Origin: Nissolia schottii
Lineage: Eukaryota; Streptophyta; Magnoliopsida; Fabales; Fabaceae
Length of the DNA stretch: 64,000 bases
NCBI GenBank assembly: GCA_003254905.1
Contig: QANU01006361.1
Coordinates: forward strand, 424,408-488,407
Direction: 5' to 3'
A model generated the notes under the pieces. It was given only the letters and a program-made list of their open reading frames with translations. It had not been told where the DNA came from and made no database searches. Every line of letters starts with the position of its first letter. The stretch's first letter is position 1. This document shows positions 22,520 through 34,753 of the stretch, one piece after another. Both the position numbers and the translations under genes were made by a program.

Positions 22520-23132
22520 TTGTCACTAATACAGATAACATACAATACACAAACAGCTCTATGCAATATTTAACTATAAATTTCTCAGCAAACTAATCGA
22601 GTAAACATTTACATACTCAATTTCGAAAAAATATTAATTGAACTAATAGCCCTAATAATGTTTTGTAAATTAAAACTTACAGGACTGACATATAAATCGA
22701 AGTTGAGTGCGGCCGGAACAGATGGTCAGCAAGGATGCAAGAGCAGGAGCTCTGGAGTTCTAGAGAGATAAAATTTTTAGAGAGATAAATGAATTTTCAG
22801 AAAATGAGAGGAGTGGTGTGGAATGGGGAGGGAAGGGTTAATAAATAGGCAACGTGGCTTGAATTCGCCAACAAGGGAGGCGAATTCAACTAGAATTCAC
22901 CAATCTTTTTGGCGATTTTAGTAAAATTAAGGTTTTTGGGTTGCACTGGATTCGTCATTGTTCTAGGCGAATCCAGGGTGAATTCGCCTCCCTAGTTGGC
23001 GAATCCTGCGTGGCATGCCACGCGTGGCGCGGATTCCAAGTCAGTCCAAACCGTGGTAGTTTAGGAAATAGTTTGAAAATGAGAGTAATTTGATAAATAG
23101 TTAAACCGTAAGGGCAAAAGAGTAAAATACTC
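22520..23132 (-). repeat. Right terminal inverted repeat of the Mutator-like element
   Basis: Reverse complement of the left TIR with scattered substitutions and small indels. It contains the GGCATGCCACGCGTGGC palindrome at about 23012-23028 and GGCGAATTC units. Confidence 0.85.
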
Positions 23133-23141
23133 CGTAGGAAG

Positions 23142-25904
23142 AAAAATAATAAAGGTGCCTGGATACTAGGATCGATGTTACAGTAATTGGAGAGTACAAT
23201 TCGTCAACTAGCGTAACACATAACATGTGGCCATGGCAGAAATATCATTGGATCATTCAAAGTTGAAAAGGGAAAAGTTGAGGCTCATAAATAATGCCCT
23301 AACATACTATTCCTAAATTCAGGGGAATCGTTTGTACTATTAATTAGACTTAAGACAAGAGCATGTAATAGCTATCCGGGATGAATTATTGAGGGTGCAG
23401 GGTCAATGTCAGTGCCACGGTTTTGGATTGTTTTAGTGGGTGAGAAAATATGGGGACCTCTTTTGGGAGAATGACAACCGCTGATAGAGAAAGACAGATT
23501 CCTCTTTACAACATATGTAAACCCAGCATCAATAATTATTGCTATTTTGAGGACCCTTTTGAAAAGAAAAATGTTAATATTAGTCATTGTGCACGAAATA
23601 CCGTGTTAACTCACACACACACATATATATATATATATATCATTGATTATTGAATGAAATTTTGTTGAAATATAAATTTCATTGATGTCTCATCTAATAA
23701 TAAAAAATTATTAATCTGTGCAATTTTTAATATAAAATAAATATAAATAATATAACTATTTTAAAAATAACCTCAAATATGTACGTCCATGTTCATCATC
23801 AGGACCATCTATAAAGACATTTGTGTCTTTTTTAGTAGAACTAACTATATGTCAGTTAACTAAAAGAAAAAAAATAAATGGTTTCCTTCACTGTATGGTC
23901 CCTTCATCCACATGGTTTGAGTTTGACTTGAAAGACCCATCACCTACATTAACTTCCAATGCCATTAATTAATACACCAGCAATAAATGGATAATATATA
24001 TGGACCCTTTTTTTGGATAAACCAGTTTGAATATTCAATCGAGTATAATTAATGCATTAATAGGTTTTATCGTGTAATTATAAGTGCATCTTAAAATAAG
24101 TTTAATTGGGTTTTATTTTTTTTAATAACAACTGCTTATGTACATGAAATTAAAGATAAGTTTGAGTGGATGGATACGGTTACTCATGGAGGGAAAAGTG
24201 AATTAATCGATTGTTTATTAAGTAGGGTGGTGTAGGAGATGAGTTCAGTGAACTCTCTCTCTCTAAAATCTTTGCATTTCATGCCTAACAATTTGGGGAG
24301 TGCGCCATGCATATGATAGCTTGGGCGTAGTCCTATTTTTGAACCATTTAGCAAAACAATTTTTTTGTTCTGAGTGCGGTTGATATTTTTGAATGTGATT
24401 TATACTCAATATATTTTACCACACTTTTAAATGTGCTTAATCACATTTTCAAGTGTGGCTAAATGATTGATGCATGGTGGACCACAATTTAGGTAATGCA
24501 CCACAGCATCCACCATTTGAAAATAACATAACTCTTCCTGTTTTAATATAAATAATTATTTACATATTAAACCCAAATAGCATCTTTGGAGTAATGTGTG
24601 GGGGCATTTAAATGTGTACAACTCTTTAAGATGAGATTCGAACTGGGATTTATTATGTTGCGATAATTTAACTCTTTTATTGTTAGATTAAATCCCAGTC
24701 AATTGATCAAATAGCATGTAAATATAAATAATTAGTAGAAAAAGTAAAGTACAGTCACTACGTAGAAGTTAAAATCATGAATTGGTAATAATGGTATAAT
24801 AAAATTAACATAGTTATAAATTAATATACATGTATCGTAGAACTAAAACATAAAATTATATAAGTAAAAGAAAATGGGGTTGAATAGTTTATTTTTTATA
24901 AGAATGCGGAAGTGTGCGAGCAAGAATTATTGTTCCTAAAAATTTGAAAGGTTGGGTAAAGATAAGTAAATAGTTTTATATCTAAATAATATTATTTAGG
25001 TAAATTTTAAGGATAGGCTTTATAGTTTTCATTTTAAACGTGGTTAAATATAAAGTGTACATTATCTATTCAAGATATTTCTTTAAAGTTAACAATATTT
25101 TTCTTTTAATCTTTATGAAAAAAGATATCTTCTAAACTCATTTGGCACATTTGCAGGTGGTTACCAAATTCATGTTTGTGATGTTCATCGTTTCCAAGCA
25201 ATCATAAAGCTAATTAGACAAAATCATATGATTAACGAGGCAGCTTGTTGGCCTAGAGATTTCCAATTAATTATGTGACAATCATGAAACAAAGATATGC
25301 TTTATCCGTTAATCAGTGATTAGTGGGGAGGATTCAGCGGGGGTCAATTCATCAACCAACATCAACACGGCATACATACCTTTCATTTTCCACTGTACTG
25401 TTACATGACAGTGTGACAGAAATGGCTTTCACTGAGACCACTTCTCTTTCTGTTCATTTAGTATATATCCATTACAATTTTGAAATTAAATTTTATTATA
25501 AATTATTTGATTAAATTGGCAAAAGGCCATGAGCACATTGCATTTTCAAAACTCTCCCGCATGATTCGAAAAGGCCATCATACAGTACATACACGGGGAG
25601 AAATTATGGCATGAATGTATACATATTTAGCAACTTGCATTTAGATATATAAGATACCAAAATTAAATACTAAGAATAGAATTATAAAGAAAGAAAGACA
25701 TGAAACATCTCATAGTGCAGGTGGATGAGATCAAAGCTTTATGTCTCACTTTCGATATATTGATATTAATGTAGTCTTAATGTTAAAATAAGTAATTAAT
25801 CTCTGTTTTTGGATAAATATACTCATGAAATTAGGTCATGCATGAGTTTTACATTATTTGAAGATATGACTAAGACAATTTTTATAAGAATTTGGACAAT
25901 TAAG
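23142..25904. other. AT-rich intergenic region, no gene seen
   Basis: Contains a CA/TA microsatellite (about 23612-23640) and scattered A/T runs. Open frames at 23450-23653, 25323-25514 and 25809-26003 are short, unrecognised or run into repeats. Confidence 0.5.
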
Positions 25905-27975
25905 GCTTTTCGCGGCGATTTTTATCGTTGCCAAAAGTCTTATGTTGCTGCTAAAAAGACTTATGGCAGCGACAAAAAATGTTGTTGCATGCCATTGCCT
26001 TAAGTTTTATTGCGAAAAGTCATGCAACGACATACAAAGTCGCCGCTAAAACATAACATTTTCCAATGACATTTGTCATTGTTATAGATAATGTTTTGGC
26101 AGCGACCTAAAATCGCTACTAAAAGATGGAGCCTTAGCAGTGATTGAAAGTTGTTGCCAAAAGATGGTGTTTTGACAATGATTAAAAGTCGTAGTCAAAA
26201 TGGAAAACTTTAATTAGCAGTGATTATAATAAGTTGTTGACATAACTTTAGTTATCGCAACGACAATTGTCACTGCTAATACATGAGACTTGCCTAGCGA
26301 CATATGTCACTGCTTTTGCATTTAGGGGAGTGGAGCATAATTATTGATTTGTCGCACTTTTAATTTTTTGGTCAAAGCCACTAATGAATTTTCAAAGTCA
26401 CCGTGAATTGCTCACATGCACTTGTGTCAATGGAACATTCACCCATGAAAAGAATTCACAACAACACTCTTTCAATTTATAAGTAAAATTTCAGCTTTTC
26501 AATTCTTATATTTCTCAATGTGGGACTTTCCAATTACACTTAGAATTTTTTTAACAAACAAATGTCAAATATATGAGATAAAAATTTCCTAAAAGAATGC
26601 TCCTGACAAAGATTTATTAGTGTATATATATGATCAAATCATATGAATAATTTTATATTTATGATACGCAATATATAAACAAAGCTATAATTTTAGTATT
26701 TTATATATAAAATGTTCATCAACAATGCATTTTAATTTAACATAAAATAAGATAAAGAATTATATAACAAAATAACACTCAATGTTACAACTTCAATTAC
26801 TAAAAAGAGACACATAAAATATGTTGTATCTTCTAACATATGATTATATACACATGCACACACACCAGTTTACATACATGAATTTTTATCACTAGTCTCA
26901 TTAATCCTAGTAAAATTGCGGTGAGAATTTGATTGTGTCCAATAATTAAGACACACATTTGAACTTTAAATAGAGGAAATGAACTAATTTATAAGTAATT
27001 AAAGCTCTTCTGAATGTGTGGGAATAACATTGTAAATAAAAAATAATTTAGTAAGAAGAAATATATAATTTTATATTATTTAACCAATTTTACTTATTCT
27101 AGAACATGGAATTATATGTGTAAAAGTATATTATTTAATCTTTTTGGTGACATTAAATTTTAATGTTGCTATCATACAATAGCGTTTATACCCCCAACGA
27201 CGTTAAGTATTGATGTTATAAAATTAATTTTTTTCAGCAATGATAATCTATTGTAGCGATATTGTTGTTGTAGAATTAACCCATTGCAGTGATATCAAGT
27301 ATTGTTGTCATATAATTGATATTTACCAACAACATTGAAAGTTGTCGCGATAGAGTTTCATCTATGTCAGTAGCTTGCCGAGTTGTTGTATCTTTACTCT
27401 ATGGCAATGACATTAAGAATTGTTGTCGTATAAATGATATTTCCCAGTGACCACGAAAGTTGTTGCCATAGAGTAGGGTCTATAGCAGCGACAATAAACA
27501 TCGTTGTCATAGAGTGACTCTTTCCTAGCAACATTAAAAGTTGTTGTTGTATAATTATTTGATCTATGACAATGACAATAAAATTTGTTGTATATTCAAT
27601 TTATGACAGAGACATTAAAAGTTGTTGTCGTAGTGTTGCTCTTTCCCAGTGACCTTGAAAATTGTTGTCGTAAAGGTTAATCTATGACAACTTGTAAAAA
27701 TGTTGTTGTATGTGCAATCTATAGCAGTCACATTAGGAGTCGTTATCGTAGAGTTAATCTTTCCCAGCGACGTAGAATATCGTTGGCATAATTATGCACT
27801 TATACCAACGATATAATAAAAGTCATCGCCATATATTGTACGTATCCCCCGTGATTTATATTGTCATTGCTATAGATGTTAGACCTAGCAACTAAATCAG
27901 TGGCATTGCAGTGTCGTTGGGAAAGAGTCATTTTTTTCAACAATATACGTGTTGCTGAAAAAAAAGTAGTCACGA
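25905..27975. mobile_element. CACTA-like element remnant with subterminal repeat arrays
   Basis: Two arrays of short repeats lie at 25905-26320 and 27125-27970. They are built on GCGACATTAAAAGTTGTTGTCGTAG and its complement, with each unit self-complementary around 'gcgac...gtcgc'. They flank about 0.8 kb of ordinary AT-rich DNA. The right border reads GCTGAAAAAAAAGTAGTC, similar to a decayed CACTA terminus (reverse complement of CACTAC plus A-rich). The left terminus is not clear and no transposase is present. Such subterminal arrays are typical of CACTA elements; the class call is inference. Confidence 0.5.
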
Positions 27976-28578
27976 GAATTCTAAATTTTTAGTAATGCTT
28001 TAAAAGTGAAAAAAAATCACATTTTAACTCAAAATTTTAAGATAATAGGTTCACGAGTCTTCTCACTTATATATTGCAGCTCTATCATATATGCTTGCTT
28101 ATATGTTACTAATTTTATTGGGAGTATATATAATATATCTAAGAGTGACTAGATTCATCAGTTAAATTATCTCTCTCAAAGAAAGAAAGAAAGAGAAATG
28201 GAAGTTATGATATTCAGCCACACGCCCAAACAAAAGCACATAAAATGAAATAATATAAAAATCAAAGCTGTATTGATAGTTGAGAGTGGACCAAGGGGAA
28301 GAAGTTGTGGTTGAGAGAGATCCAAGGCCCTTCTTCACACACACGCCCCTTGCCGCTTCCTAAAAAGGCAAACACTAGTACTCCCATTTTCCAAAAACAA
28401 CCCCCTCACTCAGACTCATCACCAAAGCTGGCGGTGCCCCAAACTTGTTTCGCAAATCAATTTTCATGCACCTTGGTAATTAGCTAGCAGCTAGCAGCAT
28501 CCATCCGATCGAACGCTGCTAATTAATTAATTGTTACTGCATAAACAAACCGCTCGATCGGTGTACTGAGGGGGGGTG
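27976..28578 (+). promoter_or_regulatory. Upstream region and leader of the GLK gene
   Basis: About 0.6 kb between the repeat and the GLK start codon. The last 250 nt lose the extreme AT bias and hold CT- and CA-rich stretches typical of a plant promoter or 5' UTR (CACACACACGCCCC near 28338). No TATA box could be assigned with confidence. Confidence 0.4.
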
Positions 28579-31500
28579 ATGCTAGCGGTGTCATCAGGTG
28601 CTTTGAGGAGGAGAGATGAAGGCCAAGGTGAGGTGGAGATGGAGAGCTTCTCGGCGGGAGACTTCGCGGACGTGTTGGAAAGCATCGACTTCGACGATCT
28701 GTTCGACGCGGCGGACGACGGTAACGTCTTGCCTGATCTGGAAATGGACCCGGAGATGTTCGCCGACTTGTCCGACTTGACCTCCTCGGTTGGTGCTGTT
28801 GCCAAGCGTGATCAACATGGGCAGGGCAAAGCAGCTCCTTCCGATTCGGGTGGCACTTCCGCCTCAACCAGCAGAGGGGACGAGATTAATGTCACCCAAA
28901 GTGACCAATCCGTGGTGCTCAATCCCTCCCCTACCAAGGAACCCGACAACAGATCAGGAAGAAAATCCAAGAATCATCCTCAAGGCAAGAAGAAGGTCAA
29001 GAAGGTAAACTAATTAATTAGCTAGCTAGGTTGTGCGATAATTAGTCATTAATATTTAATTCATTAATATATAGTAGAGTGAATTAGTAGACACACATTT
29101 GTATATGCAGGTGAGTTAAACCTTTTAAGGTTCTGTCTCAATCTCAATCATATATGGGTCTTTCGCAAAGCAAGTTAAAGAACTCTTAATTTCACGGGTG
29201 CCATAATTAAGTTGAAGAGACAGAGATGCACTGCTAATTAATGAATGAAAGAACAAACAAGCAAGCAAGCAGAAGAGTGTCGACATGTACAGGATTAATT
29301 TAACGCAAGTGTTACGTACATATTGTAATTTGTTGGGTGCAGGTAGATTGGACCCCTGAGTTGCACAGGCGGTTCGTGCAGGCAGTGGAGCAGCTGGGTG
29401 TCGATAAGGCAGTCCCTTCTAGGATTTTGGAGCTTATGGGAATTGACTGTCTCACCCGCCACAACATTGCTAGCCACCTTCAAGTAACCAACTACTCTTT
29501 CAATTTCAATTACAAAACAAATACTCCGCATCCAACTATAAATCTTGTCATAACTTGTTCTTGCACTTAAAATATTAAAATATCTCATCCATTAAGAATA
29601 AACTAACTAACCATACAAATTAAAGTAAGGGGACTACGAATTTATTATTTTAAAATTTTAGCCAAAGTCAGATAACATACATCTAATAAATTGTTTTTTA
29701 TTTCTTATATAATCTTCTGCGTAGATCTTAGGCTGCCTGCTAGACAAAATTTTGTGGTGTAACAAAACATGAAGTGAACAACTCATCATATTTGACATAC
29801 GTGTCCACTAATTAATTATGCATGTAAAGGAGAAAGTGGATAGGTGAAAAAAATTGCTTTCTTTTAATGTTTGTCTTTATGCTTAATTAGGTTTAGGGTC
29901 AAATTCAAATGAAGTCTGATATTTTTGGGGGAAGAGTTCTAATTAAAATATGGAACAATTTTGTATATACTGTGTATGCAGAAATATCGATCGCATAGGA
30001 AGCATTTGCTAGCGCGAGAAGCAGAAGCAGCAAACTGGAGTCAACGGAGGCAACAATTGTTTGGAGTAGCAGGAGGAGGAGGAGGAGGAGGAGGAGGGAA
30101 GAGAGACGTGATGAGCCCTTGGCTAGCACCAACCATTATTGGTTTCCCTCCCATGACACCAGTACCACCTCCGCAACCTACGCACCATTTTAGACCCTTA
30201 CATGTGTGGGGCCACCCCACCATGGACCAATCCTTTGTCCACATGTGGCCTAAACCTTCACCTACACCTCAGCCTTGGCCTGCACCACCTTCATCAGACC
30301 CTTCCTATTGGCACCAGGCTCAGCACCAGCACCAAAGGGTAATTCACTAACTCTTTTCTCTCTTTGAAACTTAGTTTAATTTGAGCTAGCATATATGTAG
30401 GACACAACAAAACGACACGAGAGGCTCTAGACCAAGAAAAAAGTCCTTTTTTTTTCCCGCTTTCTAATGATTTATGTGTCATAATGGTGAGTATAACGAG
30501 TTTAATTTCTGTGTCTATATCTATATATTAATACCGGGTCATTCGACTAAATTTTGTTATATCCATTAATATTATACTCTAAAAAGGCATGAATATAAGA
30601 ATATCTGATTAACTAATGGATGACACTTTATTAACAGTTATTTACGCACCACAAAAATTAACAATGTATATATCATATAAAAAAATAAACATTACAAATT
30701 AAAAAATAAATATTGTTGTTAAACATTTATGTGTATACAGACATGTATATGTTTAATATCAATCTTTTATGTTTTTAATAATATTTGTTTCTCTGTATAG
30801 TGTACACATAATATCAATTTTTGTAATGTACAAATGACAAATTGTTAGTTTTGTTAAACTCAAAACAATTCTTTTTTCTTTTTAAAAAAATATTTGCTCT
30901 AAAATTACCAAAGAATTTGTGGGCAATAATTGATGTTGATTATACTTAAAACATCCGAAAACAACCAAACCTATAAATCTCTATTTCTTTCTAGCGTGTC
31001 TAAATAGGCATATTCTTCGTTGATACAGGGTCCAAACGCACTAACCCCAGGAACACCGTGTTTTCCAAGACCTCTAACAACGGTAGGTAACCATTCATTC
31101 ATTCATTAGCCTTACTCTTTTGGAGTCACTCTTGTTGTCTTCTCCCTTTGATATTTGGATCCTTTTACCAATAAAAATAAAACATGACCGTATACAAATG
31201 TTGTCTCATATTTAGTAGTATTTCAGTAATATAAATTACACTATCAGAAATCATTTTTCATTTATAGAAAACAATTTTAATTGCTAGATGAAATAAATTA
31301 GTATAAATTACTCATCCATCTAATTTTCATTATACATTTTAACATGTAAATTAGGACAGAATTTTTAGCACTCATGAATTTCTTAGTATTTGCTCAAATA
31401 CCCAAGTGCAAGTTTTGGGCCACTCGCTAATGGGAAAATACAATTAATTATGCAGAGATTTGGGTCTCCAACGGTTGCGGGTATCCCACCACCGCCACCC

Positions 31501-31917
31501 CATGCCGCCATGTACAAAGTAGATCCCGGCATTGGCGTCCCGGCTAGGCAACCACCACCCCGGCCGCTCTTTGACTTCCATCCGGTAAACTTCTTAGATC
31601 ATTCTCTTCTCCCTTTTATTTTCAATTTTTTTTAATTAAAAAAAGAGTTTAGAAATAAATATATTTCATTTCATGAAAGTTGCAACGTCAACATGCACGA
31701 ATAGAAGTCTTTTAGAAGGAACCAAGGTTAATTAACCTGCTTTGTCTTATAATTTAATCTTAGCAGTTAAGTAAATCCTCATTAGCACCATTTTGTCATT
31801 TTCTATCTTTCATTGCAGACACATTCAGACATGTTTGCATGTGAACAATAAAATTATGGGTTTTGTTTTAAATTTACTACTTGGCCTCTTTCTCTCTCCC
31901 GTCTCTTTCTTAATTTC

Positions 31918-31951
<34 letters not shown>

Positions 31952-32942
31952 AATACACTGTGCGTGCGTACACGCGCATGCATCATCATCGTTCGTCTGT
32001 GTCTATAAGTACAAAGTTTCGTCTGTGTCTATAAGTACAAAGTTGTATTTGCTGGATTTGCAATTTTGCATGCGTCGTTCTCATGGACAGTTAAATTTCA
32101 TGTTGCATTTCATCATTTAGCTACCAAATACAATAAACTGATCATTTGTTATTTATCTGAATAAAGAAATGCATACTTAGGAATATATTTAGATGGTTTC
32201 TTACCTTTCCGATGGGTAAATACCTCGTCCTACTTAATTGTTTTATTTTTAATAATTTTTACAATTAAATTCATCAATTTTTGTTATTATTTCATGTTCT
32301 TTATGATTGCATTAAACTTTTCATTAATCAAATCATTGAAAAAGCCAACTTATAAGAGGTTTAGAGATTTGCGGACTATTTGAACTTACGATACACCTCT
32401 CTACCAATATTATATTAAAAAATATTAATTTATTACATTAAGTTATATAATTTATTAATATGTCATATTAGAACATAAAATGATAATAAAAATCGATAAA
32501 TTTAGTTGTAAAAATTATAAAAAATGAATAAATTAAGGAACATGACATATTTATCCTATGAGGTAGGTGAAAAACCCCCCACTTAGTTAATGCAACTTAG
32601 ACGCGTTACAAGATCATGTGTGGTCTTCCTTCTAGAAATTCCAAATCATACATTACACGAAACCAAAATATTCTATAAAGTTGTATGATATAGAGTTGCA
32701 CACAAAACATATATAGCACAAAAGCATATATTATATGAAGATATATAACAACTAACATTGTTAATTTAACATGGTTGTGTGTTGTTTAACAGTCAAAGGA
32801 AAGCGTAGATGCTGCCATTGGTGATGTTTTATCAAAACCATGGCTGCCACTTCCTCTTGGCCTTAAAGCTCCAGCGCTTGATAGTGTGATGGGTGAATTA
32901 CAAAGACAAGGAATTCCAAAAGTCCCACCTTCTTGTGCTTGA
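28579..32942 (+). CDS. GLK: GOLDEN2-LIKE (GLK) GARP-type transcription factor, six exons
   Basis: Exons 28579-29004, 29343-29483, 29982-30338, 31029-31082, 31456-31584 and 32793-32942 have GT-AG borders and join in frame to 418 residues. Residues about 1-142 are acidic ([18 protein letters not shown]) with a basic end KKKVKK. Exons 2-3 encode the GARP Myb-like DNA-binding domain ([19 protein letters not shown] ... [20 protein letters not shown]). A Gly9 run follows, then a Pro-rich region. The C-terminal GCT box includes [20 protein letters not shown] and ends [10 protein letters not shown]. Length and order match plant GLK1/GLK2, nuclear activators of chlorophyll biosynthesis and light-harvesting genes. 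The ATG at 28579 is the first in frame with good context. Upstream in-frame GTG is not a start. GLK1 versus GLK2 is not decided. Confidence 0.95.
31920..31949. repeat. (TC)n microsatellite in GLK intron 5
   Basis: About 15 TC units. Confidence 0.9.
31994..32045. repeat. 26-bp tandem duplication in GLK intron 5
   Basis: Two near-identical copies of a unit starting CGTCTGTGTCTATAAGTACA (31994-32019 and 32020-32045). Confidence 0.9.
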
Positions 32943-33706
32943 AATGCCAATCCTACAAAGGAAAGGGGTTTTTCCTCTCCCTTTTCATGCTGTGAACTAA
33001 GGCCACAAAACCCTAATTCGACGACTTCTCAACGCTCCATGCATTGCATGCATGTTAGATCGATGCTAGAATGCGCCCCTTGTTTTTATTTTTCCTTCTT
33101 TTATGCTTGTTTAGCAGAAAGACAACTAGTGATTTTGTGTATGTGCGATTATAATTAATCAAAGGGTCCGAGTTTTGTATTAGTGATCATATATACGAGA
33201 CTAGTAACGAAAGAACTTCTGCTCTTTGGTTGGGGCTTTGCTCCTTAATTTAGAGATAACTTATTACTTTTAGCTTTCGCATGTACCCGAATCTGTATAG
33301 TAGTATAACTCTATAGATTATATATGATCTCTACGATTTTACGTAAACCATATATAAAAATTTCAACCCTTATAATACTATTTGTTTTTATGTGATTAGT
33401 TAAGTGATTATGATGAGACATTAAAATAATTTTTAATTTGATTATTTATATATATATATATATAAATAATTTTAATGACATCTAATTAATTCAAGTGGTT
33501 TAATACTTGTTTCACTTTAGTAACATCTTGAATGGAAAATTAATGAAAAAGTTTTACTCTTACTGCACATTGATCTAGCTCGAGATAGAATAATTATAGT
33601 TAGTAAACGGTGGATAATGAAGATTTAGACTAAAAAGTGAGCTCGATCTCCCTCTATCTGTATTTACGTGAAATAAGGTAATTAAAAGACTTAAAGGATA
33701 TATACT
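32943..33706. other. GLK 3' UTR and AT-rich flank
   Basis: 3' UTR-like DNA for the first 300 nt, then AT-rich flank with a short TA run near 33450. No other gene. Confidence 0.5.
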
Positions 33707-34234
33707 TGTTACGAACTATTTAGTCAGTACTGAGATGGCTCGTAACTCAGTCCTTGAATATAAGTTGAGAGCTTGAGATGATGAATTTGGTCTTGAGTCT
33801 TGATCAAAATTTGGATGGCGGCAGAGTACTTGCAAAAGACACTCTGATGCCCAAGTAAGTGTTTGTTGTATTTAGGTATTAGAAATGAAGAAAACGTACC
33901 TTTTGTATGCTATGTTTCTGCTTTATATAGTTTGTTCATATACCTAGCCGTTTGTAGGTAGTTAATGTGTGTAACAGCCCATAATTGGATGTAAATGGGT
34001 TATTTTAAAGCCTTAATGGGATTATTGAAACGTATAACTTCCGTTATAAATGTGTGGATATCTATTTATGACGTTTGTTATTGTGTAGCGGTCACTGTTC
34101 CTGGATTAGATAATCCCGAGATAGTTGACACTCTGATTGGTTGTCCAGAGATATGATCAGAAATGACATGTCGTGCATTCTTGTCAATCTCAGTACTAAG
34201 AATTGTAAGTCAGGACTAAGTTAAATCCGTAACA
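33707..34234. mobile_element. Solo LTR (528 bp), TSD ATACT
   Basis: Begins TGTTACGAAC, ends TCCGTAACA, and is flanked by identical ATACT (33702-33706 and 34235-34239). It aligns with the interrupted copy at 10270-13154 and shows that family's full, uninterrupted length. No internal domain or partner LTR lies nearby. Confidence 0.93.
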
Positions 34235-34239
34235 ATACT

Positions 34240-34753
34240 ATTTTGTTTTTTTCAAGAAGAGTGGGCTAATACTTTCTAAAACTGAGTGAGCACTCAACCT
34301 TAAAAACTAGTTCCCAGAGGAAAGGTTTGCACGAGCTATTATAAAGTAATATGTAAGACTTACAACAAAACTAGCTATATTGTGTGCATGTTTGACGAGC
34401 TTACTTCCCCCCCCCCCCTAATTGTACAAAGTAAATACTCAATCTGAATTTAATCTAAGCATGCTTATTATAATTTAATTTTAGTATACAATATAAATGT
34501 TTATTTTCAAAACATTAAAATTATAGTTCAACTGTGATGTTACTTGTAAAATATTTTGAGTTTTTACATAGTCATTCTATAAAATCATCTCACATGAGTG
34601 TGATTGTCAAACAAATTGGCTGATGTGACAAAATTTGATTGAATATCTATACAAAAATATTTTACATTGTAGATACATAGAAATTAAATTCATAAAATAA
34701 TCAAGTATATTACAACATCAAATAACTATATTTTTCTTTTACTTGATATATAG
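34240..34753. other. Short intergenic stretch, nothing recognised
   Basis: AT-rich, with a C9 run near 34410. No open frame of note. Confidence 0.5.

Larger units (their letters stand above)
15418..23132. mobile_element. Mutator-like element (7715 bp) with long TIRs, telomere-like arrays and a plant-mobile-domain gene
   Basis: Outer ends are GAGTTTTTTACTCTTTTGCC at the left and, as reverse complement, GAGTATTTTACTCTTTTGCC at the right. TIR similarity runs about 0.6 kb inward on each side. Flanking 9-mers CATATGAAG (15409-15417) and CGTAGGAAG (23133-23141) agree at 7 of 9 positions, fitting the 9-bp duplication made by Mutator transposases. Inside lie degenerate CCCTAAA/TTTAGGG arrays in inverted orientation, a broken transposase-like N-terminus (plus, 17400-18300), a degenerate unknown frame, and a broken plant-mobile-domain gene (minus, 19475-21649). 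No catalytic transposase core is visible, so the copy should not move by itself. Confidence 0.85.

Noticed and set aside
25905..27975. CRISPR-like array
   Set aside because: Units are irregular and self-complementary without fixed spacers, and the DNA is plant nuclear.
28523..28867. Several minus-strand frames
   Set aside because: They are shadows of the GC-richer GLK exon 1.
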